49,885 nt of DNA from Hyphomicrobiales bacterium. GTDB lineage: Bacteria; Pseudomonadota; Alphaproteobacteria; Rhizobiales; Rhizobiaceae. The notes below the pieces were generated by a model, which had not been told where the DNA came from, made no database searches, and saw only the letters and a list, made by a program, of their open reading frames with translations. Numbering within the stretch: the first letter of the stretch is position 1; every line of letters starts with the position of its first letter. The stretch spans positions 1-49,885 of the forward strand of contig JAFKJY010000074.1 of assembly GCA_017305835.1 (NCBI GenBank), in the 5' to 3' direction. The position numbers were made by a program, and so were the translations under genes. Below, piece after piece: positions 27,001-36,233 of this stretch.

Positions 27001-29507
27001 AATTCGGGGCGGATGCCGATCATGTCGGTCCCGGGCGCGATGCCGACGTCGATGTCGCGCTCGACGGCGCGGCCGCCGCCTTCCTTCATGCGCACGGTCA
27101 CCGTGGCGCCGAGCAGGCGGGTGGTCGAGGGCACCGCCTCGATCGTCACCGGGAACGAGGCCTTGCCGTCGTCGTCGGTGACGGGCAGGTCCTCCAGCGC
27201 GGTGACGTTGCCGGAATCGTCGTTCTCCTCGTCGGCGAGGCCGAATTGATAGCTGGGGAAGTCATCCCATTCGCGCAGGGTCGAGATCGAGACCTCGCCC
27301 TCCAGCGACAGGCCGGCGGCCGGCGCGCCGTAGAGGAAGCGGCCGTCGACGCCGATCTCGGCCGTCCCGCCCACCGCCACCTCGTCGGCGTCGGTGGAGA
27401 GGTCGAACTCGATGCGGTCGGGCACGAAGTCCTCGACCAGGAAGCGGCCATTGGCGATGGCCGGCTGCTTCGGGTCGGCATGGACTTCGAGCGTCCAGGT
27501 GCCGTGCATGGCGTTGGGCTGCAGCGGCAGGTCGAGCGCGTAGCCGCCGAGCGCCTCGCCGCGCGCGACGATGCGGCGGTCCTCGACGCCGTCGGGGCGC
27601 GAGAAGATGAAGGTGAGCGGCAGGTCGGCGACGGCCTCGGCGCCATCGTTGCGGGCAAGCGCCGCGACATGCACCGTCTCGCCGGCGCGGTAGATGCCGC
27701 GCTCGGTCCAGGTGAAGACGTCGAGCGCGCCGGGCGCGGCGCGGCCGGTGACGCCGCGGTCGGACAGGTCGAAGCCGGCGCGCGTCATGTCGAGGAAGAC
27801 GAAGTCGGCGTCGCCGTTCTTGGCCAGCAGGGCGGCGGGCGCCATCGCCTCGGTGCCGCGCGTCAGGCCGGCCGTGAAGGTCGCCTTGCCGTCGGCGTCG
27901 CTCGTCGCGGTGCCGAGGATCTCGTTGTTCTTGGCGAGCAGCGTCAGCGTTGCCCCGGGAAGCGGCTTCGCGGTCGCGAGCGAGCGGGCGAAGACCGTCA
28001 GCCCGTCCTGCCCGGCATAGGTCTGGAGGCCGATGTCGGAGACGACGAACCACTGGGTGGCGCGGCCGTTCCAGCTATCCGGCTGGTCGCCCTTGGGCAT
28101 GGCGACGAGCACGTAGACGCCGGGCTTGCGTTCCTTCAGCGCCTCGTCGACCGGGAAGGAAGTGACGATCTCCTTGTTGAGCTCGGAGGCGATCGACAGC
28201 TCGCCCTTCCAGACGGCCTCGCCGAGCTGCTCTTCGAGGTTGGAGACGTCGTAGCCGTCGAGCGCGCGCAGGAACTGGTAGCCCGAGAGAAGCTGCGCCA
28301 GCGCGCGGTCGCCGACGCGGTAGAGGCTGACGTCTGCGGTCTCCGTGTTGACGCTGACCAGCGGGATGCCGCGCCGCGCCGTCGAGGGCAGCACGAAGTT
28401 CTCGCCGGTGAAGCGGATCGAAGGCGCGCGGTCGCGCACGTAGATGTTGAGGGCGACGGGGGCGAGGATGTTCTCGCCGACGCTCGACGGCACGCCGTCG
28501 CGCATCAGGATGTCGTAATACTTGCCGTGCTCCAGCCCCTCGACGCAGACCTGGCGGTCGCTGACCGTGACGCCCTTGGGCGCGGCGCCGTCGACGGTGA
28601 AGAACTTGGCGTAGTCGACGCCGGACTTCACCAGGTCCTCGGAGAACTGGATGCAGACGCGCGGGCTGGCGGAATCGGCGTCGACCGTGTGCTCGACCAC
28701 GCGGAAGCCCTTGCGGGCGCGCAGATCGTCGAAGGCGGCGCGCACCTCGGCGCTGTTGGCCAGCTCGAGGCTCGCCTTGTAGCTCTCGATCGCCGGCCGG
28801 TAGAGGTCGCGCTTGTCGAGCGCGCGGGCGAGCAGGGCGAGGGTCGCGGCCCGCTCGTTGCGGCCGCGCGTCTGGCGGTAGGCGTTGAGGGCGGCCGACG
28901 TGCCGTCGCGCTGCAGGCGGGCGCGCTCGGAATAGTCGTTGGTATCCACGCGCAGGATGGCGTCGGCGAGCTTGCTCCACACCGTGCGGTCGTCGGGCGT
29001 GATCTGGAGGGCGGAGCGGTACTTGTCGACCGCTTCGGGGAAGGCGGCCGTGCGGACGGCCATGTCGCCGCCGGCGATCCAGACGCCGACGCCCATCGTC
29101 TCGTCCGGTTTCTCGGCCGACAGCAGCTCGGCGCGGTAGCGGATCGCTTCCTTGCCGACATAGTCGGGCAGGAACGAGAGCTCGGCCGGCGCGCCGAGGT
29201 CCGGCTCGCCCGAGATGCTGACCACGCGGCCGGCGACGGCGCCGGGGAAGGGGTTGATGCGGCTGAAGTCGGACTTCAGGAAGCACCACTTCGCCTTGGT
29301 GTTGTAGGTGAAGGCGCGGCACTGCTTGTCGCCGATGCAGGTGGTCTTGCACTGGTCGAGCGTGACGTTCTGCACCGTGCGCAGGTCGAAGCCGAAATAG
29401 TCGCTGTCCGGCGTCGTCACGACCTGCCGTTGCTCGGCCATTGCCGGCATTGCCAGCCCGAGCATGAGCATGAACGATGCGATGAGATTGGCCGCGCGAC
29501 GTGACAT
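24048..29507 (-). CDS. Alpha-2-macroglobulin family protein with N-terminal PAN domain
   Basis: A periplasmic protease trap of 1,819 residues. A Sec signal (about 1-24, ending PAMA) is followed by a PAN/Apple-like domain (about 30-95; CKTTCIGDKQCRAFTYN, WCFLK). Next come a tetratricopeptide-like stretch, MG-type beta domains, the A2M region (YGQRSLGLEIRDLYGRL) and the thioester motif CAEQ at about 1373-1376 in DRYPYGCAEQTTSR. An alpha-alpha toroid domain follows. On protease cleavage the thioester is thought to trap the attacker. There is no lipobox, unlike the lipoprotein of E. coli (YfhM), so this form should be soluble. pbpC follows by 28 bases. Confidence 0.94.
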   Translation of the reverse strand: MSRRAANLIASFMLMLGLAMPAMAEQRQVVTTPDSDYFGFDLRTVQNVTLDQCKTTCIGDKQCRAFTYNTKAKWCFLKSDFSRINPFPGAVAGRVVSISGEPDLGAPAELSFLPDYVGKEAIRYRAELLSAEKPDETMGVGVWIAGGDMAVRTAAFPEAVDKYRSALQITPDDRTVWSKLADAILRVDTNDYSERARLQRDGTSAALNAYRQTRGRNERAATLALLARALDKRDLYRPAIESYKASLELANSAEVRAAFDDLRARKGFRVVEHTVDADSASPRVCIQFSEDLVKSGVDYAKFFTVDGAAPKGVTVSDRQVCVEGLEHGKYYDILMRDGVPSSVGENILAPVALNIYVRDRAPSIRFTGENFVLPSTARRGIPLVSVNTETADVSLYRVGDRALAQLLSGYQFLRALDGYDVSNLEEQLGEAVWKGELSIASELNKEIVTSFPVDEALKERKPGVYVLVAMPKGDQPDSWNGRATQWFVVSDIGLQTYAGQDGLTVFARSLATAKPLPGATLTLLAKNNEILGTATSDADGKATFTAGLTRGTEAMAPAALLAKNGDADFVFLDMTRAGFDLSDRGVTGRAAPGALDVFTWTERGIYRAGETVHVAALARNDGAEAVADLPLTFIFSRPDGVEDRRIVARGEALGGYALDLPLQPNAMHGTWTLEVHADPKQPAIANGRFLVEDFVPDRIEFDLSTDADEVAVGGTAEIGVDGRFLYGAPAAGLSLEGEVSISTLREWDDFPSYQFGLADEENDDSGNVTALEDLPVTDDDGKASFPVTIEAVPSTTRLLGATVTVRMKEGGGRAVERDIDVGIAPGTDMIGIRPEFSGEQVAENSQASFRVIVVTPEAERTDMRNLSWRLEKIDRHYQWYRSNNSWNYEPITVTTKVADGRIDATAASEPQITVPVTWGRYRLEVDSPDASGPATSVEFSAGWFVEATSTETPDGLEIALDKDSYRVGETARLNVSPRFAGELLVTVGADRLYRTFNASVPAEGATIDIPVDAAWGAGAYVTATLFRPGDAQETRMPMRAIGLKWLKVDPGARKLDVAIEAPQKSEPRKPLIVPVIAPGTAGQKAYVTVAAVDVGILNLTRYTPPDPAGWYYGQRSLGLEIRDLYGRLIDGSLGAMGRIRTGGDGGGMAIEGSPPTEKLVAFFSGPVEMDKDGRAVVSFDIPQFNGTVRVMAVAWTKDAVGSGTADVIVRDPVVVTAGMPRFMAPGDTATLRLDIANTDGPAGQYRLSVETDGVLAVEAPAEALELAAGARRTVELPLTANHTGDGAITVRLAHAEGTEVTHFLSLPVRPSALPLTTRHVVNLAANGGKLTVDGELLAGSLLDGASISLSVTPIAAFDVPSLLLSLDRYPYGCAEQTTSRALPLLYVGELAKQAGLADDPALHDRIQDAIRRVVSYQSSSGSFGLWGPGYGDLWLDAYVSDFLTRAREQKYDVPAEGMRIALDNLQNSLGYDVDLTEKGPEIAYTLYVLARNGRASAGDLRYYADTKLGDFSTPMARAQIGASLALYGDTLRAEKAFRSALELARSSETDYYRSDYGSALRDGAAMLALAAETRPLPGLMPELVSYASGVRTGDRYTSTQEQAWMLLAARALSQGSAAIDVEVNGEAHKGGWSQRLDGSEIEATPVSIVNRSASPVDAVVTTVAAPADPLPAGGEGYEITREYYNLDGSPADIQQARQNERFVVVLNVTEQNDWPARTLVTDPLPAGLEIDNPGLVNSADLSNFDWLPETEAAHLEFRDDRFVAALDSSGGPNTYTLAYVVRAVTPGVYVHPAAQVEDMYRPEFSARTAAGMMEVEAAK

Positions 29508-29543
29508 TCCGCTCCTCCAGACGTGGGACGCCCCGAAACCCCG

Positions 29544-29572
29544 ATCAGGTGCTACCGGCCCGCTCTTGTCAA
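29544..29572 (-). promoter_or_regulatory. Candidate promoter for the macroglobulin-pbpC unit
   Basis: On the minus strand a perfect -35, TTGACA (29572-29567), stands 17 bases from CCTGAT (29549-29544), a weak -10. A strong ribosome site, GGAGGAGCGGA, lies directly before the ATG at 29507. Inspection only. Confidence 0.4.
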
Positions 29573-29782
29573 TCAGGAGGAGACGCCAGCCCGCGGGTCA
29601 ATTTTGCCCCCCGCCGTCGAGATGCTATTGCGTCGGGCGGCGGAATGCCGGCGCCTTCGTTGCGGAAAGGCGCCCGGCCCGCGCAAGGAACGACGCGATT
29701 GTGGCCGCTTTACGTTACGTCGGGTGGCGGAAATTGAGAGAGTTTTCATTACAAGTTCAGGATTTGTGGTTAGTTTTGGGTA

Positions 29783-31714
29783 ATGCGACCTGACGGGGAC
29801 AAGCATGGAGATGCCACGGAGCGCCGCCGGAGCCGGTTTCGGCTGGCGGCCGCCTGCGCGCTTTCGGCCTGCCTCGGGGCGGCTCCCGCGCCCGCCTTCG
29901 CCTTCGACCTCTTTGGCATCCACCTGTTCGGCAAGAAGGCCGAGGACGACGTCGTCGACCCGCTCAGCTACACGCTGACCTTCGAGCCGGGCACGCAGGA
30001 CGGCGATCTCGCCGGGGCTCTTGAGGACGCCTCGGTGATGAAGGCCGACGAGAAGCGGCCGGTTTCCGGCTCGCTCGGCCTGCTCGCCAAGGCCCGCAAC
30101 GAGCGCGAGGCGTTGGTCGCCGCGCTCTACGCCGAGGCGCGCTACGACGGCGTCGTCAACGTTTCGATCGCCGGCAGGCCGCTCGACGAGATCCCGCTCG
30201 ACGCGCAGTTCGACCGCTCGAAGCCGGTGCCGGTCACGGTCTCCGTCGAGCCGGGCCGCCGGTTCGTGCTCGGCAACGTCCGCCTGACCGGCGACGCGGC
30301 GAGCCTGATGCCGGCGAGCTACGGGCTGATCGCCGGCGGCGAGGCGGGCTCGACCAAGATCCTCGAGGCCGAGAGCAAGATGGTGCGCTCGCTCAAGGAG
30401 GAGGGGCGGCCGCTCGCCCGCGTCGCCTCCCGCGAGATCGTCGCCGACCACAAGAGCGGCACGCTCGACATCACGCTCGACTTCGCAGCCGGGCCGGTCG
30501 CCGGCTATGGCGACACGCGCGTCGAGGGCACGGAAAGCGTCGACACCGGCTTCGTCGCCTACATGGCCGGGCTGAAGCCGGGCGAGACCTATTCGCCGCA
30601 GGAGATGGACGACGCGCGCGAGCGGCTGATCGCGCTCGACGTCTTCAACAGCGTCTCGGTCAGGGAGGCCGACGCGCTCGACGCGGCCGGCCGGATCCCC
30701 GTCGACGTCAACGTCAGCGAGCGCAAGCACCGCTATTTCGGCGCGGGCGTCACCTATTCGTCGACCGACGGCGGCGGCGTCGAGGGCTATTGGGGCCACC
30801 GCAACCTGTTCGGCCGCGCCGAGAAGCTGCGCATCGAGGGCTCGATCAGCCGTATCGGCGCCGGCACCAGCTTCGGCCAGCTCAACTACAATGCCGGCAT
30901 CATGTTCGAGAAGCCGGGCGTGATCGGGCCGGCCTCGAAGTTCATCGCCAGCGTGAAGGGCAATTTCGAGCATCCGAACGCGTTCGAGAAGCTCTCCGTC
31001 GATGCGCGCGCCGGCGTGCGCTACGAGCTGACGCGCAGGCAGACCGTGTCGGGCGAGGTGCGGCTCGAATGGTCGCGCATCACCGACAGCTTCAGCCCGG
31101 TCGTGCCGGTCAGCCATCTTCTGGCCAGCATCCCGCTGCAATACGTCTACGATGGACGCGACAACAAGCTCGACCCGACGCGCGGCGTGCGCCTGCTGGT
31201 GGATGCCGAGCCGGCGCACGACTTCTTCACCGGGGCTTCCTTCGTGAAACTGCGCGGCGAGGCCTCCGCCTACAAGGCGCTCGATTCGGAGAACCGTTTC
31301 GTGGTGGCCGGCCGCATCGCTGCGGGCACCATCCTCGGCGCGCCGCTGGCACAAGTGCCGGCCGACCGGCGCTTCTACAGCGGCGGCGGCGGCTCGGTGC
31401 GCGGCTACGGCTACCAGGGCATCGGGCCGCTCGACCCGGCCGGCGTGCCGACCGGCGGCCTGTCCTTCGCCGAGGCCTCGGCCGAGGTGCGCATCCGCAT
31501 CAACGACAAGTTCGGCGTCGTGCCGTTCGTCGACGCCGGCACGGTGTCGGCCGGCACATCGCCCAATTTCGGCACGACGCAGTTCGGCGCGGGTCTCGGC
31601 ATCCGCTACCTGACGCCGCTCGGGCCGCTGCGCATCGATGCGGCCGTTCCCTTGAACCGGCGTCCGGGCGATCCCAGCTTCGGCGTCTATGCGGGCATCG
31701 GTCAGGCGTTCTGA
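29783..31714 (+). CDS. tamA: TamA, outer-membrane BamA-family assembly factor
   Basis: An Omp85 protein of 643 residues that works with TamB in inserting outer-membrane proteins or in lipid traffic. It has a signal sequence ending about PAFA at residue 40, three POTRA-like repeats (about 65-330, for example VSVEPGRRFVLGNVRLTG), and a C-terminal beta-barrel from about 330. The barrel shows the GGGGSVRGYGYQGIGP loop and ends in GQAF, a typical outer-membrane terminal Phe. The ATG has no clear ribosome site, so the start is less certain. Upstream 275 bases are shared with the divergent macroglobulin gene and are AT-richer near the tamA start. tamB follows after 11 bases. Confidence 0.93.
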   Translation: MRPDGDKHGDATERRRSRFRLAAACALSACLGAAPAPAFAFDLFGIHLFGKKAEDDVVDPLSYTLTFEPGTQDGDLAGALEDASVMKADEKRPVSGSLGLLAKARNEREALVAALYAEARYDGVVNVSIAGRPLDEIPLDAQFDRSKPVPVTVSVEPGRRFVLGNVRLTGDAASLMPASYGLIAGGEAGSTKILEAESKMVRSLKEEGRPLARVASREIVADHKSGTLDITLDFAAGPVAGYGDTRVEGTESVDTGFVAYMAGLKPGETYSPQEMDDARERLIALDVFNSVSVREADALDAAGRIPVDVNVSERKHRYFGAGVTYSSTDGGGVEGYWGHRNLFGRAEKLRIEGSISRIGAGTSFGQLNYNAGIMFEKPGVIGPASKFIASVKGNFEHPNAFEKLSVDARAGVRYELTRRQTVSGEVRLEWSRITDSFSPVVPVSHLLASIPLQYVYDGRDNKLDPTRGVRLLVDAEPAHDFFTGASFVKLRGEASAYKALDSENRFVVAGRIAAGTILGAPLAQVPADRRFYSGGGGSVRGYGYQGIGPLDPAGVPTGGLSFAEASAEVRIRINDKFGVVPFVDAGTVSAGTSPNFGTTQFGAGLGIRYLTPLGPLRIDAAVPLNRRPGDPSFGVYAGIGQAF

Positions 31715-31725
31715 CCGGAGGCGGA

Positions 31726-34700
31726 ATGCGGTTTCTGAAGCGGTTCTGGAGATATGCGCGTTACGCGCTGCTGGCGCTCGTCGCTCTCGTGGCGGGTGCG
31801 GCGGTGGTGCTGACGCTGACGCAGGCTGGGCGCGGCGGGCTCGCCAACCTCGCCTCCTCGCTCGCCTCGGGGCCGGACCGCACCGTGCGCATCAGCGGGC
31901 TGGGCGGCGTGCTGTCGGGCCATCTCAGGGTCGCACGCGTCGTCGTCGAGGACGGCGAGGGCGCGTGGCTGGCGCTGCGCGACGTCGAGGTCGACTGGTC
32001 GCCGCTGTCGCTGCTCGGCCTCACCTTCAGCGCGGAACGGGTGCATGCCGGCCGGGTCGAGGTCGCGCGGCTGCCTCAGGCCGGCGAGACGAGCGATAGC
32101 GGCGGCTCCGGCGGCCTGCCGGTGCAGCTCGACATCCGCGCCATCGACCTGCCCGACATCGCGCTCGGCGAGCAGCTCGCCGGCTCGGTCGCGCGGCTCG
32201 CCGCGACCGGCAGGGTCAGGGCCGGCGGCTCGCCGCTCTCGGCGGAGGCGGCGCTCGAGCTCACCCGCACCGACGGGCAGGCCGGCAAGGTCGCCGCGAC
32301 GCTCGCCTACCAGCCGGACGACAACCGCCTCGAGCTTTCCGTCGACGGCTCCGAGCCGGCCGGCGGCGTGATCGCCAACCTGCTCAAGCTGCCGGGACGG
32401 CCGCCGGTCGCCTTCACGGCCGACGGCGGCGGGCCGGCGAGCAACTGGGCCGGCAAGGCGTCCTTCTCGGTCGACGGCAAGGTGGCGGCGACCCTTACGG
32501 CGCGCCACCAGTTCACCGATGGCGGCAGCCGGATCGAGGCGACCGGCGACGGCGCGTTCCAGCCCTTCCTGCCGGCCTCGGTCGCCGACATCGCGCGCGG
32601 CACGACCCGCTTCACCTTCGCCGGCACGCTGGGCGAGGGCGGAGCGGTGCATGTCGAGCAGGCGGAGCTGACGTCCGAGACGGTCTCTGCCACGGCGAGC
32701 GGCGCCTACGACCCGCAGGGGCTTTCCGACCTGACCGCGGACGCGAAAGCCGTGGCGCGGCCGGTCGTGCTCGCCTACGGCGAAGGCGCGGCGCGGCTGG
32801 ACGCCACGCTGCGGCAGGCGAGCCTGCGGCTGTTCGGCCCCGCCGACGCGCTCGGCATCAACCTGTCCGCCGACCTCGCCTCGGCCGGCACGGCCGACTA
32901 CCGGGCCGAGAACCTGTCGCTCACCGCCACTTCCGACGCCTTCGACGCCCGCAAGCGGCGCGGCAGGATCGACGTTACGGCGCATGCGGACGCTGCCGGC
33001 AGCAGCAACGCGGTGCTGGCCGGGCTGCTCGCCGGCGCGCTCGACATAAAGGGTGCCGCCGACGTCGACGGCAACGCGATCGCCTTCGCGACGAGCGAGG
33101 CGAAAACCGGCACCGTGCAGGCCTCGGCCAAGGGCAGTTTTGCCGCCGACACCGGCGTGCTGTCGGCCGACCTGACGGCCGAGATGCTGTCGGCCGTGCT
33201 GCCCGCCGCCGCGCGCGGCGCGCTCGACCGCACCGTTACCGTCTCGGCCCATGTCGGACGCGGGCAGGACGGTGCGTTCCGGCTCAGCGATCTCGACGCC
33301 GCCTCCGGCGCGCTGAAGGTCGCGGGCGAGGCGAGCTATGGCAAGGATGCGGTCGCGGCCGAGCTGACGGGCGCGCTCTCCGACCTGTCGAAGCTCTCCG
33401 CCAAGGCGGCCGGCGCGGCGCAGTTCTCCCTCTCGGCGAGCGGCACGGCGACGCGGCCGGAGGTGAAGCTCGCCGTGTCGAGCGACCGCATGACGGTCGC
33501 CGGCCGCGCGATAGAGGGGCTGAAGCTCGATGCGTCCGGCACGCTCGACCCGGCCGCGCCAACCGGGCGCTTCCAGCTCAGCGGCAGCGTCGGCGGCAAG
33601 CCGCTGAAGGGCGCCGGGACGCTCGCCCCGCGCGACGGCCGGCCGGTGATGGACGACCTGAAGATCTCGCTGGGCGAGAACCAGCTCGAAGGCGCGCTGA
33701 CGCTGGCCGAGGGGATGATGCCGGACGGCACCATCACCTTCAGCCTGCCCGACATCGCCTCGCTGGCGGCGCTGGCGCTGGTCGAGGCGGACGGCTCGGC
33801 GCGCGGCTCGCTGCGCCTCGACGCCGGCGACGGCCATCCTGCCGCGACGCTGGACGCGCTGGTCGACAGCCTGAACGCGAGCGGCGCGACGGTCGGCGAG
33901 ATCCGCGTCAACGCCACCGCGCGCGACTATCTCGCCCGGCCGACGGTCGGCGGTGCGGTGAGCGCGGGCCGCATCGTCTACGGCAAGACCGAGGTGCGCG
34001 ACGTCTCCGTCACGCTGAGGCAGGACGGCGAGTGGACCGGCTTCGACGGCAGCCTCAAGGCGAACGCGATTCCCGTCAGCGCCAAGGGCCGCGTGCGGCT
34101 CGACGGCGGCACGACGACCGTCGAGCTGTCGGCGGCGGGCGCCGAGCTGCGCGGCATCGCGGCCAGGCTGGCGCGCCCGACCACGATCGCGGTGACGAAC
34201 GGCACGGTGCGGCTCGACGGCGCGACGATCGCGGCGGCCGGCGGCACGGCGGCGATCTCCGGCAGCGCCGGCAAGGCGCTCGACCTCTCGGTGACGCTCG
34301 CCTCGCTGCCGGCCGCCGTCGCCAACCAGTTCGCGCCCGGCATCGACGCGCAGGGCACGCTGTCGGGCAGCGCGCGGATCACCGGCAGCGCCAGCGCGCC
34401 GCAGGTGGCCTACCAGGCGCAGTTGCGCGGCGGCCAGCTCGCGCAGACGCGCGCGGCCGGCTTCGGCGCCATGAACCTCACCTCGTCCGGCAGGTTCGCC
34501 GGCAACGTGCTCACCTTCGACGCCAGGCTCGACGAGGGCAGCGGGCTCGGCATGAGCGGCGGCGGCAGCGTCGACGTGGCGCGCAAGACGGTCGACGCCA
34601 GCCTGTCCGGCAAGGTGCCGTTCGGCTTCCTCGCACGCCGGCTCGCCGCGCAGGGCGTCGGCCTCGACGGCGGCGCCGACGTGGCGCTGAAGGTGAGCGG

Positions 34701-35892
34701 CAACCTATTCAAGCCTGAGCTGGCCGGCACGGTGAAGACCGCCGGCGCCCGCTTCCTGCATGCGCCGTCCGGCATGGCGATCAACGATCTCGCCGCCACG
34801 ATCACGCTGGGCGGTGGCACGGCGACCATCTCCAGCCTCACCGGCGCGCTGTCGACCGGCGGAACGGTGAAGGGCAGCGGCACCGTGCAGATCGACCCGG
34901 ACAAGGGTTTCCCGGCCGAGCTGTCGCTGGCGCTCGACAACGGCCGCTACACAGACGGCCGCGTCGTCACCGCCAATCTCGGCGGGCAGGTGAAGGTCAC
35001 CGGCGCGCTGGTGGCGGAGCCGCTGCTGTCGGGCACGATCAATCTCGGCCGCACGGTCGTCACCATCCCCGAGCGCCTGCCGGCCTCGCTCGACGCGCTC
35101 GGCGTCAAGCACCGCAACGCGCCGGCCGCCGTGGCCGACCAGCAGTCGGCGATGCAGCCGGCCACCGCCTCGTCGGGCGGGGCGGGCGGCGTCGCGCTCG
35201 ACCTCCAGGTCAACGCGCCGCAGGAGATCTTCGTGCAGGGCAGGGGCCTCGACGCCGAGCTCGGCGGCTCGCTCAAGCTGACCGGCCCGGCGAGCGCGCC
35301 CGAGGCGGTCGGCCGCTTCGACCTCAGGCGCGGCCGGCTCGACCTGCTCGGCCGCAGGCTGCAGTTCACCAGCGGCTCGATCGGCTTCTCCGGCTCGATG
35401 GTACCCTATCTCAACCTCAAGGCGGATTCGACCATCGACAGCACGACCGTGACGGTGGTGGTGACGGGGCCTGCGACCAACCCGTCCTTCGCCTTCGAAT
35501 CCTCGCCGGCGTTGCCGCAGGACGAGATCCTGGCGCGGCTCGTCTTCGGCAAGGCGATGTCGGGCCTGTCGCCATTGCAGATCGCGCAGCTCGCGGCCGC
35601 CGCCGGCCAGCTCGCCGGCGTCGGCGGCTCGACCTCGCTGCTGCAGAACCTGCGCAACAGCACCGGGCTCGACGACATCGACGTCAAGACCGACGACAAG
35701 ACGGGCGACACCTCGGTGGCGGTCGGCAAGTACCTCAACGACAAGACCTACCTCACCATCGAGAAGGGCTCGCAGCCCGGCTCCGGCAAGGCGACGATCG
35801 ACCTCGAGCTGGGCAAGGGCGTCAAGCTGCGCGGCGAGGCGACCGACAACGGCAAGACGCGCGGCGGCCTGTTCTACGAGAAGGAATACTGA
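31726..35892 (+). CDS. tamB: TamB, translocation and assembly module inner-membrane protein
   Basis: A very large AsmA-like protein of 1,388 residues, anchored by one N-terminal membrane helix (about 10-33, YALLALVALVAGAAVVLTL). The long middle is repetitive beta-rich sequence that forms a groove across the periplasm. The C-terminal DUF490 domain is clear: FDLRRGRLDLLGRRLQFTSG, LPQDEILARLVFGKAMSGLS, and GKYLNDKTYLTIEKG near the end. The ATG at 31726 follows CCGGAGGCGGA and matches the family N-terminus; a longer open frame that begins inside tamA was rejected. Confidence 0.94.
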   Translation: MRFLKRFWRYARYALLALVALVAGAAVVLTLTQAGRGGLANLASSLASGPDRTVRISGLGGVLSGHLRVARVVVEDGEGAWLALRDVEVDWSPLSLLGLTFSAERVHAGRVEVARLPQAGETSDSGGSGGLPVQLDIRAIDLPDIALGEQLAGSVARLAATGRVRAGGSPLSAEAALELTRTDGQAGKVAATLAYQPDDNRLELSVDGSEPAGGVIANLLKLPGRPPVAFTADGGGPASNWAGKASFSVDGKVAATLTARHQFTDGGSRIEATGDGAFQPFLPASVADIARGTTRFTFAGTLGEGGAVHVEQAELTSETVSATASGAYDPQGLSDLTADAKAVARPVVLAYGEGAARLDATLRQASLRLFGPADALGINLSADLASAGTADYRAENLSLTATSDAFDARKRRGRIDVTAHADAAGSSNAVLAGLLAGALDIKGAADVDGNAIAFATSEAKTGTVQASAKGSFAADTGVLSADLTAEMLSAVLPAAARGALDRTVTVSAHVGRGQDGAFRLSDLDAASGALKVAGEASYGKDAVAAELTGALSDLSKLSAKAAGAAQFSLSASGTATRPEVKLAVSSDRMTVAGRAIEGLKLDASGTLDPAAPTGRFQLSGSVGGKPLKGAGTLAPRDGRPVMDDLKISLGENQLEGALTLAEGMMPDGTITFSLPDIASLAALALVEADGSARGSLRLDAGDGHPAATLDALVDSLNASGATVGEIRVNATARDYLARPTVGGAVSAGRIVYGKTEVRDVSVTLRQDGEWTGFDGSLKANAIPVSAKGRVRLDGGTTTVELSAAGAELRGIAARLARPTTIAVTNGTVRLDGATIAAAGGTAAISGSAGKALDLSVTLASLPAAVANQFAPGIDAQGTLSGSARITGSASAPQVAYQAQLRGGQLAQTRAAGFGAMNLTSSGRFAGNVLTFDARLDEGSGLGMSGGGSVDVARKTVDASLSGKVPFGFLARRLAAQGVGLDGGADVALKVSGNLFKPELAGTVKTAGARFLHAPSGMAINDLAATITLGGGTATISSLTGALSTGGTVKGSGTVQIDPDKGFPAELSLALDNGRYTDGRVVTANLGGQVKVTGALVAEPLLSGTINLGRTVVTIPERLPASLDALGVKHRNAPAAVADQQSAMQPATASSGGAGGVALDLQVNAPQEIFVQGRGLDAELGGSLKLTGPASAPEAVGRFDLRRGRLDLLGRRLQFTSGSIGFSGSMVPYLNLKADSTIDSTTVTVVVTGPATNPSFAFESSPALPQDEILARLVFGKAMSGLSPLQIAQLAAAAGQLAGVGGSTSLLQNLRNSTGLDDIDVKTDDKTGDTSVAVGKYLNDKTYLTIEKGSQPGSGKATIDLELGKGVKLRGEATDNGKTRGGLFYEKEY

Positions 35893-35930
35893 GGCCGCGA
35901 TGGCGCCCGCAGGGCGCAGCCGTGGCCTTT
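35893..35930 (+). terminator. Probable terminator after tamB
   Basis: Directly after the tamB stop, GGCC...GCGCCC-GCA-GGGCGC...GGCC forms a stem with an internal loop, followed by a short TTT run. It is a reasonable but imperfect rho-independent terminator. Confidence 0.5.
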
Positions 35931-36233
35931 CCGGCCGGTCGCGCCCGGGCTGGCCATGCCGCCGAGGGCTATCACTTTTCCGACATGCGCCCGCGGGCGG
36001 GGCCGTCCGTCCGGGAAAATTTATCCAGCGAAAACAAGCAGTTTAGCCGGTGCCGGCACGTTTTCTGCCGGCCAATGGCGGAAATGCGTCATAATTGTCG
36101 CAATCGCGGCATCCGCGAGGCTGGCAAACATGCAGATTTTCAGGCGAGCCCCACGCGAAGTCCGTAAATTTTGACACGGGGAACCATATCAGGAATGCTT
36201 GGGGCACCTGCCAAGAAACGGGAGAGGTTGCAA
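35931..36233. other. Intergenic stretch between tamB and the second importer
   Basis: No gene is supported here. It holds a GCCGGCA-CGTTTTC-TGCCGGC hairpin (36052-36072) and a possible promoter, TTGACA at 36171 with AATGCT at 36194 (17-base spacing). Composition is less GC-rich than the flanks. Confidence 0.5.
36171..36199 (+). promoter_or_regulatory. Candidate promoter for the second importer operon
   Basis: A consensus -35, TTGACA (36171-36176), is followed at 17 bases by AATGCT (36194-36199), a poor -10. The predicted RNA would begin near 36206, about 28 bases before the binding-protein start. Confidence 0.4.

Noticed and set aside
25299..29504. A 1,401-codon open frame on the plus strand opposite the macroglobulin
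   Set aside because: High GC removes stops from antisense frames. Its translation is low-complexity Arg/Gly/Ala-rich with no domain, while the minus strand encodes a full macroglobulin.
30790..31725. An extension of tamB back into tamA
   Set aside because: It is an out-of-phase reading of tamA; the TamB membrane anchor begins at 31726 after a good ribosome site.
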